Shown: positions 27,031-36,836 of the stretch, one piece after another
How the letters are laid out: each line of letters starts with the position of its first letter
How positions within the stretch are numbered: position 1 is the stretch's first letter
Assembly (NCBI RefSeq): GCF_001708965.1
Contig: NZ_LVJW01000003.1
Location: forward strand, 2,087,834-2,151,833
Source of the DNA: Candidatus Thiodiazotropha endoloripes
GTDB taxonomy: Bacteria > Pseudomonadota > Gammaproteobacteria > Chromatiales > Chromatiaceae
Direction: 5' to 3'
Length of the DNA: 64,000 nucleotides
Program-made: the position numbers and the translations under genes
The notes under the pieces: generated by a model
Databases searched by the model: none
The model's input: the letters and a program-made list of their open reading frames with translations, nothing else
What the model was told of the DNA's origin: nothing

Positions 27031-28125
27031 TCACTCAGGTTTGAGACGCATAGCCGATGTGATCTCGTCCTCTTGCAGATCTTTCAGGACCAGACCCTCA
27101 TCCGTTTTTTCCACCATGATATTCAATAGGTTCATTATGTTGCCTCCGTAGAAGGCACTGGCATCCGATGGCACCATCGAGGGGTAGTTGGTATGCCCTA
27201 CCAGTGTGACACCATGCTTGACCACCACCTTGTCAGCTTCGGTCAGAGGACAATTGCCTCCGTTAGCAGCCGCCAGATCAATGACCACTGAGCCCTCACG
27301 CATGTTTTTGATCACCTCTTCACTCACCAGGGTCGGTGCGGGACGACAGGGGATCAATGCGGTTGTGATGATGATGTGGGCTTTACTCAGCTCATCGGCC
27401 AACGCCTGCTGCTGTTTTGCCTTGGCCTCGTCGGACAACTCTTTCGCATAGCCACCTTCACCGGAGCCACTCTCACCGATATCCAACTCGATCGCTTTGG
27501 CGCCGAGGGATTCGATCTGCTCTTTGGTCTCAGGCCGTATGTCATAGGCAAATACCTCTGCCCCCAGCCTTTTCGCCGTAGCGATGGCCTGCAGACCGGC
27601 AACGCCGGCGCCCAGTACAACCACTCTTGCCGGTTTGGCTGAGCCTGCCGAAGTCATCATCAGAGGCAGAAAACGTCCGTAATGGGCACCCGCCTCAATC
27701 ACCGCACGGTAACCGGCAATATTGCTTTGAGAGGACAAGGCATCCATAGCCTGGGCTCTGGAGATCCGGGGTATCCGCTCCATCGCGAGAAACACGACCT
27801 CTTTCGCCAGGATCTGTTTGAGGGTCTCATCCTGCTCACAGGATTCAATATGCGATATCAGAATCGCCCCTTTCGGCAGATCGGCCACTTCATCAGCCGA
27901 TGGTTTGCGTACCCGCACCAGAATGTCCGCTTTCAGCGCTTCTGCTGCTGTAACGATCTTCGCACCCGCCTCGCTGTAGAGTGCATCGGAAAAATGGGCA
28001 TGCTCGCCTGCACCTGCAGTGACATCGACTTCAAAGCCCTTCGCGATCAGTTTTTTTGTAACGTCAGGTGACAGAGCAACCCTGTGCTCACCTGCCACCG
28101 ACTCCTTTAACAGGCCTATTTTCAT
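27031..28125 (-). CDS. pntAA: NAD(P) transhydrogenase subunit alpha, part 1 (NAD-binding domain)
   Basis: This soluble NAD(H)-binding domain I has 364 residues. It opens with MKIGLLKESVAGEHRVALSP, as alanine dehydrogenase/PntAA proteins do. The nucleotide-binding loop GAGVAG is at 172-177, preceded by ISRAQAMDALSSQSNIAGYR, the segment conserved in this family. It is the first gene of the operon and lies 61 bases before pntAB. The ribosome-binding site is weak (GAG 9 bases upstream). Confidence 0.96.
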   Translation of the reverse strand: MKIGLLKESVAGEHRVALSPDVTKKLIAKGFEVDVTAGAGEHAHFSDALYSEAGAKIVTAAEALKADILVRVRKPSADEVADLPKGAILISHIESCEQDETLKQILAKEVVFLAMERIPRISRAQAMDALSSQSNIAGYRAVIEAGAHYGRFLPLMMTSAGSAKPARVVVLGAGVAGLQAIATAKRLGAEVFAYDIRPETKEQIESLGAKAIELDIGESGSGEGGYAKELSDEAKAKQQQALADELSKAHIIITTALIPCRPAPTLVSEEVIKNMREGSVVIDLAAANGGNCPLTEADKVVVKHGVTLVGHTNYPSMVPSDASAFYGGNIMNLLNIMVEKTDEGLVLKDLQEDEITSAMRLKPE

Positions 28126-28641
28126 GTTTTTTTACTCAGCCAAGTTTATGTCTAATGAAATCATATACTTCAGATTGCGCTGCATTATCCAGCCAAACAG
28201 AGGACTTCACAAGTTGGGCCCAGCCCTTGCCAGACCATTGTAAAAGGGGGTCGAGACCAGCATAGACCAAAAAAATTAAAAATAATTAACCGTTTAATTA
28301 CAATATGTTATGGCCTGATTCATTACAATCACAGCACAAGAATCAGGCCTTAACAAGGGGATAAAAACAGGTGGTTTTAAGTGGATGTAATCGTTTATTT
28401 TGGGATTATTTTCACAATTTTAGCAGTAATTAATATACCGGATACGCAGCAAAACGGCATTTCAACGCGGCATGTGCTGCTCTCAATGTCATTGAAGCGG
28501 CGTTATTTCAAGCAGATCATCGATTCAGCCTGCCGCTACTTATTGTTGTTCTGATGCAATAGCGTCTCAACAGGTATGACTGGATCCAGTTGACAAGAAT
28601 CCCAATGCCGAGAGGAAACAGAATCCTATTAAGCCTGTAAA
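28126..28641. other. Intergenic region between pntAA and the tyrosine kinase gene, with a perfect inverted repeat
   Basis: This gap of 516 bases is flanked by minus-strand genes. It holds a perfect inverted repeat (GGCCTGATTC at 28312-28321 and GAATCAGGCC at 28340-28349, 18-base loop) and a possible small plus-strand ORF listed separately. The hairpin has no T run, so it is more likely an operator or RNA structure than a terminator. Confidence 0.45.
28381..28554 (+). CDS. Possible 57-residue single-span membrane peptide
   Basis: A GTG start at 28381 has AGGTGG six bases upstream. The product starts VDVIVYFGIIFTILAVINIP, a clear hydrophobic span. A polar middle containing SLKRRYFKQ and an aromatic end (ACRYLLLF) follow. 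It is antisense to both neighbours and lies just past a perfect inverted repeat. I do not recognise the peptide, and with no homologue it could be chance. It is recorded because the start signals and the hydrophobic profile are better than expected for random sequence. Confidence 0.28.
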   Translation: MDVIVYFGIIFTILAVINIPDTQQNGISTRHVLLSMSLKRRYFKQIIDSACRYLLLF

Positions 28642-29565
28642 TTAATAGTAGGTTCCATAATAGTTGGAACCTTTGTCTTCCCGGCTTTTGTTCAGCACCA
28701 GTCCGATCGCCTTTTCATGATCGAGACGGGAGAGCGAGTCCTTGATCGCATCCACGGGTGTTTCACCGGCCTCCACAACCAACAGGATCTGTCCCATGTG
28801 CTGATTCAGAACCGCCGCTTCACTGGTTGCCAGAATCGGCGATGAATCAAATATGATGATCCGGTCACTATAACGATTGGATATCTCATCCAGCAGTCGC
28901 TCCATCTCTTTACTGGCCAGGAGCTCGGTTGATTTTTCAGAGCGATGGCCCGCCGCGATCAGTTTCAAACGGGGTATCTGAGTGTGAATGATGACATCAC
29001 TCACATTGCACGCTTTATCACTCAACAGATCGATCAGACCCGGCTCGTTTTCGATTCCGAGCAGACGGCTCAGGGAGTATTTCAGCACATCCCCGTCGAT
29101 CAGCAGCACGGTGGTATCCAGTTCAGTCGCGATACTCAGGGCCAGATTCATCGCAGTGAAGGTTTTACCTTCGGATGGTAGCGAACTGGCGATGGAGACC
29201 AGGTTTCCATGGGTGATCGGTGCAGCCCCCTTACCCAAGGCGTTACGAATCAAAGGCCTTTTTATGATTCGGTACTCTTCAGAGAGTTGCTTGTTGCCGG
29301 AGTGAGGTACAATAAACCCGTTGCTGGAGAGTGCTTCATAATCGAGGTTGATTCGTTTTGCCTCTTCATTGGGCTCCTCGAGGCTCTCCTGCACTGCTGG
29401 AGAGAGCTTCTCTTCCACAGGCTGGGAAGCAGCTACTGTTTCGTTTGGAGCCGCCTCGGGCGTTGCCGTTTTCTCCGGCTCAACCGCCACAGCTGACCGA
29501 TCCACAGACTTCTTCTCAGCCTTGGATTTCTCGAGACGTTCAATCGCTTTTTCTATGCTGCTCAT
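28642..29565 (-). CDS. XrtA/PEP-CTERM-locus tyrosine autokinase (CpsD/BY-kinase family)
   Basis: This cytoplasmic bacterial tyrosine kinase has 307 residues. It opens with MSSIEKAIERLEK, the start typical of the exosortase-associated subgroup. The kinase signature is Walker A SLPSEGKTFTA (128-138), Walker A' LLIDGDV (154-160) and Walker B IIIFDSSPI (236-244). A C-terminal tyrosine cluster, YYGTYY (302-307), is the likely autophosphorylation site. In EPS loci such kinases are activated by a membrane chain-length partner, which is not encoded beside it. The gene follows the export lipoprotein after 55 bases and ends the block. Confidence 0.9.
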   Translation of the reverse strand: MSSIEKAIERLEKSKAEKKSVDRSAVAVEPEKTATPEAAPNETVAASQPVEEKLSPAVQESLEEPNEEAKRINLDYEALSSNGFIVPHSGNKQLSEEYRIIKRPLIRNALGKGAAPITHGNLVSIASSLPSEGKTFTAMNLALSIATELDTTVLLIDGDVLKYSLSRLLGIENEPGLIDLLSDKACNVSDVIIHTQIPRLKLIAAGHRSEKSTELLASKEMERLLDEISNRYSDRIIIFDSSPILATSEAAVLNQHMGQILLVVEAGETPVDAIKDSLSRLDHEKAIGLVLNKSREDKGSNYYGTYY

Positions 29566-29620
29566 TTAAACCAATTCCAATTCAATAGCACCTTGTCTGA
29601 ATATAGTCCCGATCGATCGA

Positions 29621-30268
29621 TTAAAACCAGGTTTCCGGAATGATCAGTACATCACCGGGCATCATTCTGACATTGGCTGAAATATCACCGTCACGAATCA
29701 GGTCATCCAGTCTGACCCGGTATTGGGAGGTCTTACCATCGATCTTACGCACGATCGTAGCGCTGTTGCCTGAAGCGAATTCAGTCAAGCCGCCAACTTC
29801 GATGATCACATCCAGCAGGGTCATACCTTCGCGGAACGGAAGGGATTGGGGCTGGGATGCCTGACCGACGACACGAACCTGTTCGGTGTATCGACCGACA
29901 AACTGCCGGACGCTGACGGTGACCTTGGGGTTTTTGACGAACTTGGAGAGCCTGGCTTCCAGGTTTCTGGCCAACTCGGTGGGGGTTTTGCCACTCGCCT
30001 GCAGATCCTCCACCAACGGAGTGGTAATCAGTCCATCGGGACGAACCACCACATCGGTCGTCAGCTCCTGGTCTCCCCAGACAAATACATTCAGAGTGTC
30101 ACCGGGTCCTATCAGGTAGAGAGGCGAAGAGGGAGAGGCCGTACCGGTTGAGCCGCCGCCGGCTGAATTGGCCGCATTCATTTCAGGGGTGCTGGAACAT
30201 GCCGTCAACAGCATCAGTCCGATGGCCGCGATGAAACTTGTAATTTTCATATAATCTACTGATAACAT
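29621..30268 (-). CDS. Polysaccharide export outer-membrane lipoprotein (Wza-like, XrtA locus type)
   Basis: This 215-residue lipoprotein carries the lipobox LLTAC with C24 as the lipidated cysteine. Mature residues begin with a short Ser/Gly-rich linker. The Poly_export domain starts at YLIGPGDTLNVFVWGDQ (about 51-67) and is followed by an SLBB-type part (VVGQASQPQSLPFREGMTLLD). Wza-type proteins form the outer-membrane channel for exopolysaccharide. I chose the ATG at 30268, with AGGA 7 bases upstream, over an earlier in-frame start that extends into an unlikely 25-residue leader. It lies between prsT and the tyrosine kinase. Confidence 0.9.
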   Translation of the reverse strand: MLSVDYMKITSFIAAIGLMLLTACSSTPEMNAANSAGGGSTGTASPSSPLYLIGPGDTLNVFVWGDQELTTDVVVRPDGLITTPLVEDLQASGKTPTELARNLEARLSKFVKNPKVTVSVRQFVGRYTEQVRVVGQASQPQSLPFREGMTLLDVIIEVGGLTEFASGNSATIVRKIDGKTSQYRVRLDDLIRDGDISANVRMMPGDVLIIPETWF

Positions 30269-30345
30269 AACACTTTCCTGTACTTTTTCGAGTTCGAGAA
30301 CTGTTCCCGGTTCTTGATATAGGGCCTGTTCACAGCACCCCATGA

Positions 30346-33141
30346 CTAGCCATTCGCAGATGATAACTCACTTAATAGCTGCTTGGCTTCACTGGATTCT
30401 TCAAATTGTTGGTTATTATCCAGAATTGCCTGGAGAATTTCCCGTGCCTCTTTGTTCCGGCCCTGAGCCTTCAACACTGCTGCGTAGTGATAGCGGATGG
30501 ATGGATCAGTGGCTCTGTGAATAATTGGCTCAAGTAAATTCAGAGCTGATTTGGAATCCCCCTCCCGGAAGGTCAGCCAGGCGTAGGTGTCGATCACTGC
30601 CAGGGAGGAATCACCAACACGATCATAGGCCCTACGGGCAAAATCGAGCCCTTTCTCCGGGTTCTTCTCGTAAACAAGCAGTGCCGCATTATTCAAGGCG
30701 ATTACATTATCCGGTTCATCAGATAATAGTTCATCATAAAGTTTTATTGCGTCTTCCGGCTTTTCATTGGTCTGTAGAATCATCGCCAGCGCCAGTTTCG
30801 CCTGCTTGTCTCCACCAGGCTGGGACTCAATTCTCTGTTGCAGTACCTCTGACGCCGCATTGACATTGCCATTCATGGCGTACAAGTCAGCCAGTTTTCT
30901 GTAGAGGTAAAACGGCGCCTCAGCTGTCAGATTTTTTTTCAATAGAGAGATTGCTGATTGTGGCCTGCCTTTGGCCTGCAGAACCCCGGCACTCAGTGCC
31001 ACCCCGAGGTATTTGCTTTTGGAGTCAGCACTCAGTTGCTTGGCTACCGCCTCAGCGGCATCAAACTGTCCGCTCTGCAGCGCCAGCTTGTACTTCAGCA
31101 ACTTACCCTTTTGCGGCAATGGATTGAGACCATCGAGGGTCGACATGGCGGCAGCATAATCACCCTGCTTTCTCTGCAGGTCGGCCAGTTGCAGATAGGC
31201 ATCCTGATTTTGCGGATTCAATCGGATCATCCGCTCAATTGTCGCCCCTGCCTGTTGATAATTACCCGATTGCTGATTCATCTCCGCAATCAGTGAGAGA
31301 ATGGTCAGATTCTCAGTTTCGAGGAGTGCTTTGTTTTGCAGGTATCTGGCAGCCTTTTCCGGTTGTTTTGTTCGCAGGTAGTAACGACTGACGATAATGA
31401 TCGGCAGTATTGGGTTGCGTGAAGATGTTGCGGCTCGGTCAATCCATTTCAACGCCTCTCTCTGCTGACCGGAGCGTTCGCTGATTTGCGCCAACAGCAA
31501 CAAGGCATGTGTATTCTCCGGATCAGTCGCCAGCACCAGGTCGAGCCGATCACTGCCTTCGCTCAATCGGCCATCCTCAAGGTCCATCCGACCAAGCGCC
31601 ACCAGAGCCGGTACATAGGCTCTGTTCACCTCCACGGCATTGCGCAGATGCTCTCGCGCTGCATGCCGGTTACCGGATTGCAACTCGATCACGGCACGTA
31701 GGTAATAGTCTGTTGCTGACAGGTTCTGATTATCGGTAAACACTTGATCTGACTTGTTTCTGGCCGCTGCGAGATCCTGTTTCTTCAGATAAGAGAGTAT
31801 TAACAGATTGGTGGTGCTCTTACCGGATGTACTGTCCATCTGTTCAAGTTCAGCGATGGCATCATCCACCGCACCCTGATTCAGGTAGAGCTTCGCCAAC
31901 TCCTGTCGGATCTGGGTATTTTCAGGATGGGATTTGGCCGCCTTTTTCAGATATTCGACCCCCTGCAGAAAGTCCCCGGATTGGCTGGCTGCTGCACCGA
32001 TCATCGAGAGCAGTTGATGGTCCTTCTGCTGATCACTCGAGGACTTGAGGATCGAGAGGGCCTCCTCGGGTTTGTTCAACCGCAGCTTGATCTCGCCGAG
32101 TAACTTTCTCGCCTGGAGATGAGTCGGTACCTGATTGACATAGCGCGACAGCAGAACGTTTGCCTGTTCCAGGTTGTTCTCAGCAAAGTGGGTTGCACCC
32201 AGCAGCAATACGGTCGGCAAGTGGTTTGGCAAGGCGTTGTGCACATCCGTCAACTCTGTTTTTGCCAAATCATACTTTTTGTCGATGTAGTTGTGCAGAC
32301 CCGATAGATAGATAACGATCGGATGGCTGGAGAATTCACTTTTGAGCTCACCAAGATACTGTTTGCTTTCAGTGAATCTGGATTTAAGAATCAACAGCTG
32401 AATCAGTGAGGTCTGTGTGAGAAATCGCTCCTGTTTGGAGTCATCCGGCCGATCGAGTGAAACGGCTCGCTTCAGCGACTCTATCGCCTGATCGAACTGT
32501 TGCAGCTTGGACTGGATACCACCCAGGGTGCGCCAAGCCTGTGGATTCTCACCATCGAGTACGATCGCTTTGTTGAGAAAGTCGATCGCCTGCTCATCCC
32601 GATCACGCATACTTGCCGCTTTAGCACGAACCACCAACGCATCCGCATTTCCGGCATCCGTCTCCAGCAGAGTCTCAGCCAGGTTGTCGGCTTTTTCAGG
32701 CTGACGCAGGTGAATATAGGTATTCGCAACAGTCTGAATCAGGGGACGCTGTTCCAGTGCGGTAAAATCATCCGCCTCATAGTGTTCGACAATCTGCTTG
32801 TATTTACCCTGCAGACGCCAGGCGTCGAGAACCATCTGTTTAACTTCAGGATCTGCCTTTTCTGCTTCATTGATGCTATTGATCTCCTTTTCAGCTGCGA
32901 TTCCATCACCCAGTTGCAAATAGGTTTTGGCCAGCAGTATCCGGCCTGCCTGGTGCTTTCCGTTCGCTTGCAAAAGATTTTTGAGTTCGATTATCGCTTT
33001 GCTGAACTCCTGATTGGAATAACTGGTGAGTGCGCTCTGATAACGCTCCTCTTCACTCACTCCACCGGAACAACCCGCGAGCAGAATCACTGTAAGTATC
33101 AGTGTAGTGATAGTTGTCGATCCACCTGTATAGACGGCCAT
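30346..33141 (-). CDS. prsT: XrtA/PEP-CTERM system TPR-repeat lipoprotein PrsT
   Basis: This 931-residue lipoprotein has a signal peptide and lipobox LAGC (C24). The rest is an almost uninterrupted array of about 20 tetratricopeptide repeats, recognisable by recurring A-x-x-x-L patterns such as YLQLADLQRKQGDYAAAM. Size and layout match the PrsT family that accompanies the PrsK/PrsR system in exosortase-A genomes. It probably works as a periplasmic or outer-membrane scaffold for EPS or PEP-CTERM protein handling; its biochemistry is not established. The ATG at 33141 has GGAG 6 bases upstream. A TTG four codons earlier is less likely. Confidence 0.9.
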   Translation of the reverse strand: MAVYTGGSTTITTLILTVILLAGCSGGVSEEERYQSALTSYSNQEFSKAIIELKNLLQANGKHQAGRILLAKTYLQLGDGIAAEKEINSINEAEKADPEVKQMVLDAWRLQGKYKQIVEHYEADDFTALEQRPLIQTVANTYIHLRQPEKADNLAETLLETDAGNADALVVRAKAASMRDRDEQAIDFLNKAIVLDGENPQAWRTLGGIQSKLQQFDQAIESLKRAVSLDRPDDSKQERFLTQTSLIQLLILKSRFTESKQYLGELKSEFSSHPIVIYLSGLHNYIDKKYDLAKTELTDVHNALPNHLPTVLLLGATHFAENNLEQANVLLSRYVNQVPTHLQARKLLGEIKLRLNKPEEALSILKSSSDQQKDHQLLSMIGAAASQSGDFLQGVEYLKKAAKSHPENTQIRQELAKLYLNQGAVDDAIAELEQMDSTSGKSTTNLLILSYLKKQDLAAARNKSDQVFTDNQNLSATDYYLRAVIELQSGNRHAAREHLRNAVEVNRAYVPALVALGRMDLEDGRLSEGSDRLDLVLATDPENTHALLLLAQISERSGQQREALKWIDRAATSSRNPILPIIIVSRYYLRTKQPEKAARYLQNKALLETENLTILSLIAEMNQQSGNYQQAGATIERMIRLNPQNQDAYLQLADLQRKQGDYAAAMSTLDGLNPLPQKGKLLKYKLALQSGQFDAAEAVAKQLSADSKSKYLGVALSAGVLQAKGRPQSAISLLKKNLTAEAPFYLYRKLADLYAMNGNVNAASEVLQQRIESQPGGDKQAKLALAMILQTNEKPEDAIKLYDELLSDEPDNVIALNNAALLVYEKNPEKGLDFARRAYDRVGDSSLAVIDTYAWLTFREGDSKSALNLLEPIIHRATDPSIRYHYAAVLKAQGRNKEAREILQAILDNNQQFEESSEAKQLLSELSSANG

Positions 33142-33364
33142 CAGTTTCTCCAATCAATCCAAGTATTGTTGACGCAGTTTACAAGCAGCTAATCTTCGGC
33201 CTGTCGTTTTTACTAAAAAAAAATCAAATTCTCAGTGGCTTTAAGCCTGTCCATGCTCCACATTGTGGCGCCTGACTGGGGAAAACCACTCTCGCTAACT
33301 CACCCTGTTCAAGGTCATACCGGCAGTCGGGGAAATCAGTTAACGAATTATTTCCGGCAATGCG

Positions 33365-34726
33365 CTATTTCAATCCGTATTTATTAACCAGATCGTAGAG
33401 CGTGGGCCGGCTGACACCGAGCAGATCAGCCGCCTTCGACACATTCCCACCCACATAGCTCATCGCCCTGATAATCGCCCTGGCTTCCGCATGCTCTCTG
33501 ACCTCTCTCAGGTTGATCGGCATGTTCTCTTCGCCATCAGCGTTGAGTTGCAGCTCCCCGGGTGTGATCAATTGATCATCTGCCATCACCACCGCACGTT
33601 TTATGCGATTTTCAAGTTCCCGCACATTACCCGGCCACTGATAAACCTCAATCGCTTGTAATGCATCGGTTGTAAATCCATTGACTTTGGAGTTGTTCTG
33701 CTTGGCGTACTTAGACATGAATGACCAGGCCAGCAATACTGCATCCCCTGCCCTGTCACGTAGTGGTGGAATATCGATAATGATCTCGCTGATCCGATAG
33801 TAGAGATCTTCACGGAATTCACCGCTGGATATCTTCTCTTCAAGGTTCTGGTTGGTGGCACAGACCACTCTGACATCCACCGGTATCTCTTCATGGCCAC
33901 CCAGTCTTTCAATCACCCGTTCCTGGAGAAAGCGCAACATTTTTGCCTGCAGGCCGATCGGCATATCTCCGATCTCATCCAGAAAGAGTGTCCCGCCATT
34001 GGCGGATTCAATCTTACCGATGGTGCGTTTGGATGCCCCGGTGAAGGCACCCTTTTCATACCCGTAGAGCTCACTTTCAAGCAGGTTTTCCGGAATCGAG
34101 GCGCAGTTGATGGCAGCGAACTTCTGCTCACCCCGATCACTCAAACCATGAATCGCTCTTGCCAGAACCTCTTTACCGGTCCCACTCTCCCCCAACAGCA
34201 GCGCTGTAATGTTGGTCGGGCTGACTTTCTCTATGACCCGGCAAAGCTCGATCATTTCAGGACTGTTTGCCACCACGCCATCCAAGGGTGAGTAGCGCTG
34301 CATCTTGTTGAGCCCCCGGTTCTCCTCCTCAAGTTCGTGGACATGATAGGCACGCTCGATGATCACCTTGAGCACATCCGGATCGATCGGCTTTTGGTAG
34401 AAATCGTAGGCGCCGAGATCGATCGCCTTCAGCGCATTCTCCCGGTCGTCATTCCCGGTCACCACAATGATCTTTGTCTGAGGCATCAGACTGAGAATTT
34501 CCTGTAGGGTGGCGAAGCCCTCACTGACATTGGTGGGGTCCGGGGGCAAGCCGAGATCCAGAGTCACAACCGGCGCGGTAGTCTTTCTCAAAAGATTGAT
34601 TGCACTCACCCGGTCTCCGGCAATCTGTACATCGTAGCCGTCAAAGCTCCATTTCAACTGACTCTGCAGCCCTGGGTCGTCTTCAACAATGATCAGCGGT
34701 TTTAATTGATTATTGGCTTTACTCAC
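33365..34726 (-). CDS. prsR: PEP-CTERM-box response regulator PrsR (sigma-54-dependent activator)
   Basis: This 453-residue response regulator has three parts. The receiver domain carries the phospho-acceptor D57 in TLDLGLPP. The AAA+ domain has Walker A GESGTGKE at 179-186 and the sigma-54-contacting motif GAFTGA at 226-231. The C-terminal Fis-type helix-turn-helix (about 428-453) ends in LGVSRPTLYDLVNKYGLK. Phosphorylated PrsR should open sigma-54 promoters of PEP-CTERM protein and EPS genes. I saw no clear sigma-54 promoter in the window, so its targets probably lie elsewhere. It follows prsK after 4 bases. Confidence 0.94.
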   Translation of the reverse strand: MSKANNQLKPLIIVEDDPGLQSQLKWSFDGYDVQIAGDRVSAINLLRKTTAPVVTLDLGLPPDPTNVSEGFATLQEILSLMPQTKIIVVTGNDDRENALKAIDLGAYDFYQKPIDPDVLKVIIERAYHVHELEEENRGLNKMQRYSPLDGVVANSPEMIELCRVIEKVSPTNITALLLGESGTGKEVLARAIHGLSDRGEQKFAAINCASIPENLLESELYGYEKGAFTGASKRTIGKIESANGGTLFLDEIGDMPIGLQAKMLRFLQERVIERLGGHEEIPVDVRVVCATNQNLEEKISSGEFREDLYYRISEIIIDIPPLRDRAGDAVLLAWSFMSKYAKQNNSKVNGFTTDALQAIEVYQWPGNVRELENRIKRAVVMADDQLITPGELQLNADGEENMPINLREVREHAEARAIIRAMSYVGGNVSKAADLLGVSRPTLYDLVNKYGLK

Positions 34727-34730
34727 GCAA

Positions 34731-36836
34731 TTACGCCTCTACAGTAGCATCTGACTGCCGGTCTGTTGCAGTCCCTGATTTAATGAGTGGAATGGATATG
34801 GTGAAACAAGTGCCCTCACCAAGCTGGCTCTTCACTGTCAGACTGCCATTCAGGGAGTTAACATACTCCCGGGTTTCATATACGCCAATTCCCATTCCAG
34901 CATTTCCCTTGGTTGTCTGAAAGGGTCGAAACAACCGCTCTTTGATAAACTTATCCTCCATCCCTGAACCATTGTCCTGAATGGTTATGATCACATTCTG
35001 ATCGATTCTCTCGACGGATATCATCACCTCACCGTCCTTATCGGTCGCTTCCTGAGCATTTTTAATCATATGGATCATAATCGCGGTGAAACGATCTTTA
35101 TCTGCAACAATCTCTAAATAGTTGTCTTTGATTTTTAACTGCGGTTTCGGCTGATAGGCATACAGTTCATTGACCGCCTGCGCCACGGACTCCTCGATGT
35201 AGAACTGTTTCGTTTCCGTCGACTCAAATCTACCCTGCCGCAATTGTGCCAACAGTCTGCCCATTTTGTTGACTGCATTGCCAATTGTTCTCACCGCATC
35301 GTCCATGAACTCCGGATTGTTTTTATGTCGTTCTGCATTTTTCACAACCAGTTCGAGTTGTGCGATCAGGTTCTTCAAATCGTGCACGACAAATGCTGAA
35401 AGTCGGTTGAAGGCCTCAAATTGATTGGCCCGGTTCAACGCCTCAGAGGCTTGCAGCAGCGCCAGATAGCCACCCGCCTGTTTTGCGGCAGCTTTGATCA
35501 GATCCCGATCCTCCCAGTTGATCGAGGGTAGTGAATGGGAACGGATAAGCAGTGCAAATCCTATCAAGGCTTCATGATGTTTGATAGGTACTATTAACCA
35601 GGCGTCATGGATCTCCGCCAGACTGTGATCAAGCGCCAGATTGTCATAACGTTCAGGGTATTTGTTCAGTTCATCGATATCGATGATCCAGTCGCTACGC
35701 TGAAAATAGGCGATTAATTCGCTCTCCGCCTGCAGGTCCAGTGAAAGGTCGTCGACCTGCCAGCGACTGGTGCAGTGGTAACGCCCATCTTCACCCAAGG
35801 TCCAGAGATAACCGCCACGGGACTCCACAGAGTCGGAAATCGCCTGCACGACTCGGGGCAGTATCTGATTGCCACCGGGTCCCTCCGCAAGGGTTTGAAC
35901 CACTCTCAACCACTCGTCCCGCCAATCGTACTTGTAACTAAAGAAGTGTTTGTTGACAAACACTTTCAGCTTGGCTCTCAGGGAACCGGAAAAAAGCACG
36001 ACGGCGAGAAAGCAGACCCCGGTGAAAACAAACGCGATTTGTGTCGCTTTCCCCCAGGTTCCACCGTAATAGCGGATGTAATAACCAACCGCCGCCATCA
36101 GCACCAGATAGCTGCCGGCTGCCAGCAGGGTTGTGGCATGAAACACCACCTGTCTTGAGACAAACACCCGTACAGACCAGCTGGGATTACGGGTCGCGGC
36201 AATCGCCACAAAGGGTGCAACCAGTGAGCTGGTAAAGCCTCTGGCCTGCCACAGGGCGGAATCCACCTGTTTGAACATCAACGCGTCGGCATAGAGAAAA
36301 AGATCATAGACAAACAGTATGCCCATGCCGAAATAGAGATACTTGACCGCCCAGCGCATATCCGGCCGGGTACTGCGGTAGAGCTGCTCGATCAGCACCA
36401 GACCGGCGATGGCAAATCCCAAATGTCCGACCAGTTGAAAGCTTGCAGTACCTCCCCAGCTGCGCACCCCGGGGAAAAACTGGGCCGACAACTCAACACC
36501 CAACAACAGAGCGGAGACGGAAAAGATCGTGACCGGGGCGTATCTGAGCAGGCCGTCATCCCCGCCTGCTGCTGACTTGAGTATGCTCAGCAGTCTCAGC
36601 AGAAAGGCAAACCAGGCAATATTTTTTGCGATTTCAAACAGTTGGTACGTATTGGCTGTAAGAGCCGATTCCTGAACCTGGAAAGCAATCGCGGTCAGCG
36701 CCCAACAGGCGGAGGTGCTCGAGGCAATCAGCAGATAGGTCCCTTCGATGCGCCCTCGCCAACTGGTCAACAGAAGCACACTGAAAATCAGAAACAGTGT
36801 CGCTGAAAATCCATAGCCGATTATTCCAATAGTCAA
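34731..36836 (-). CDS. prsK: XrtA/PEP-CTERM system histidine kinase PrsK
   Basis: This 701-residue membrane sensor kinase has about nine transmembrane helices in residues 1-285, then a GAF-like domain (about 310-460). The dimerisation/phospho-acceptor helix has H485 in VVHDLKN. The HATPase region has the N box at IKNAQEA (591-597), DNGSGM at 621-626 and GMGIGVYE near 647-654. The kinase signals to PrsR, encoded 4 bases downstream. Ligand and stimulus are unknown. It is the first gene of the minus-strand block and is divergent from gspG. Confidence 0.94.
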   Translation of the reverse strand: MTIGIIGYGFSATLFLIFSVLLLTSWRGRIEGTYLLIASSTSACWALTAIAFQVQESALTANTYQLFEIAKNIAWFAFLLRLLSILKSAAGGDDGLLRYAPVTIFSVSALLLGVELSAQFFPGVRSWGGTASFQLVGHLGFAIAGLVLIEQLYRSTRPDMRWAVKYLYFGMGILFVYDLFLYADALMFKQVDSALWQARGFTSSLVAPFVAIAATRNPSWSVRVFVSRQVVFHATTLLAAGSYLVLMAAVGYYIRYYGGTWGKATQIAFVFTGVCFLAVVLFSGSLRAKLKVFVNKHFFSYKYDWRDEWLRVVQTLAEGPGGNQILPRVVQAISDSVESRGGYLWTLGEDGRYHCTSRWQVDDLSLDLQAESELIAYFQRSDWIIDIDELNKYPERYDNLALDHSLAEIHDAWLIVPIKHHEALIGFALLIRSHSLPSINWEDRDLIKAAAKQAGGYLALLQASEALNRANQFEAFNRLSAFVVHDLKNLIAQLELVVKNAERHKNNPEFMDDAVRTIGNAVNKMGRLLAQLRQGRFESTETKQFYIEESVAQAVNELYAYQPKPQLKIKDNYLEIVADKDRFTAIMIHMIKNAQEATDKDGEVMISVERIDQNVIITIQDNGSGMEDKFIKERLFRPFQTTKGNAGMGIGVYETREYVNSLNGSLTVKSQLGEGTCFTISIPLIKSGTATDRQSDATVEA

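Noticed and set aside
30320-30334. TAGGGCCTGTTCACA, similar to the end of the 53-kb MITE
   Set aside because: Only 14 of 15 bases match and no second end lies nearby. It could be a relic or chance.
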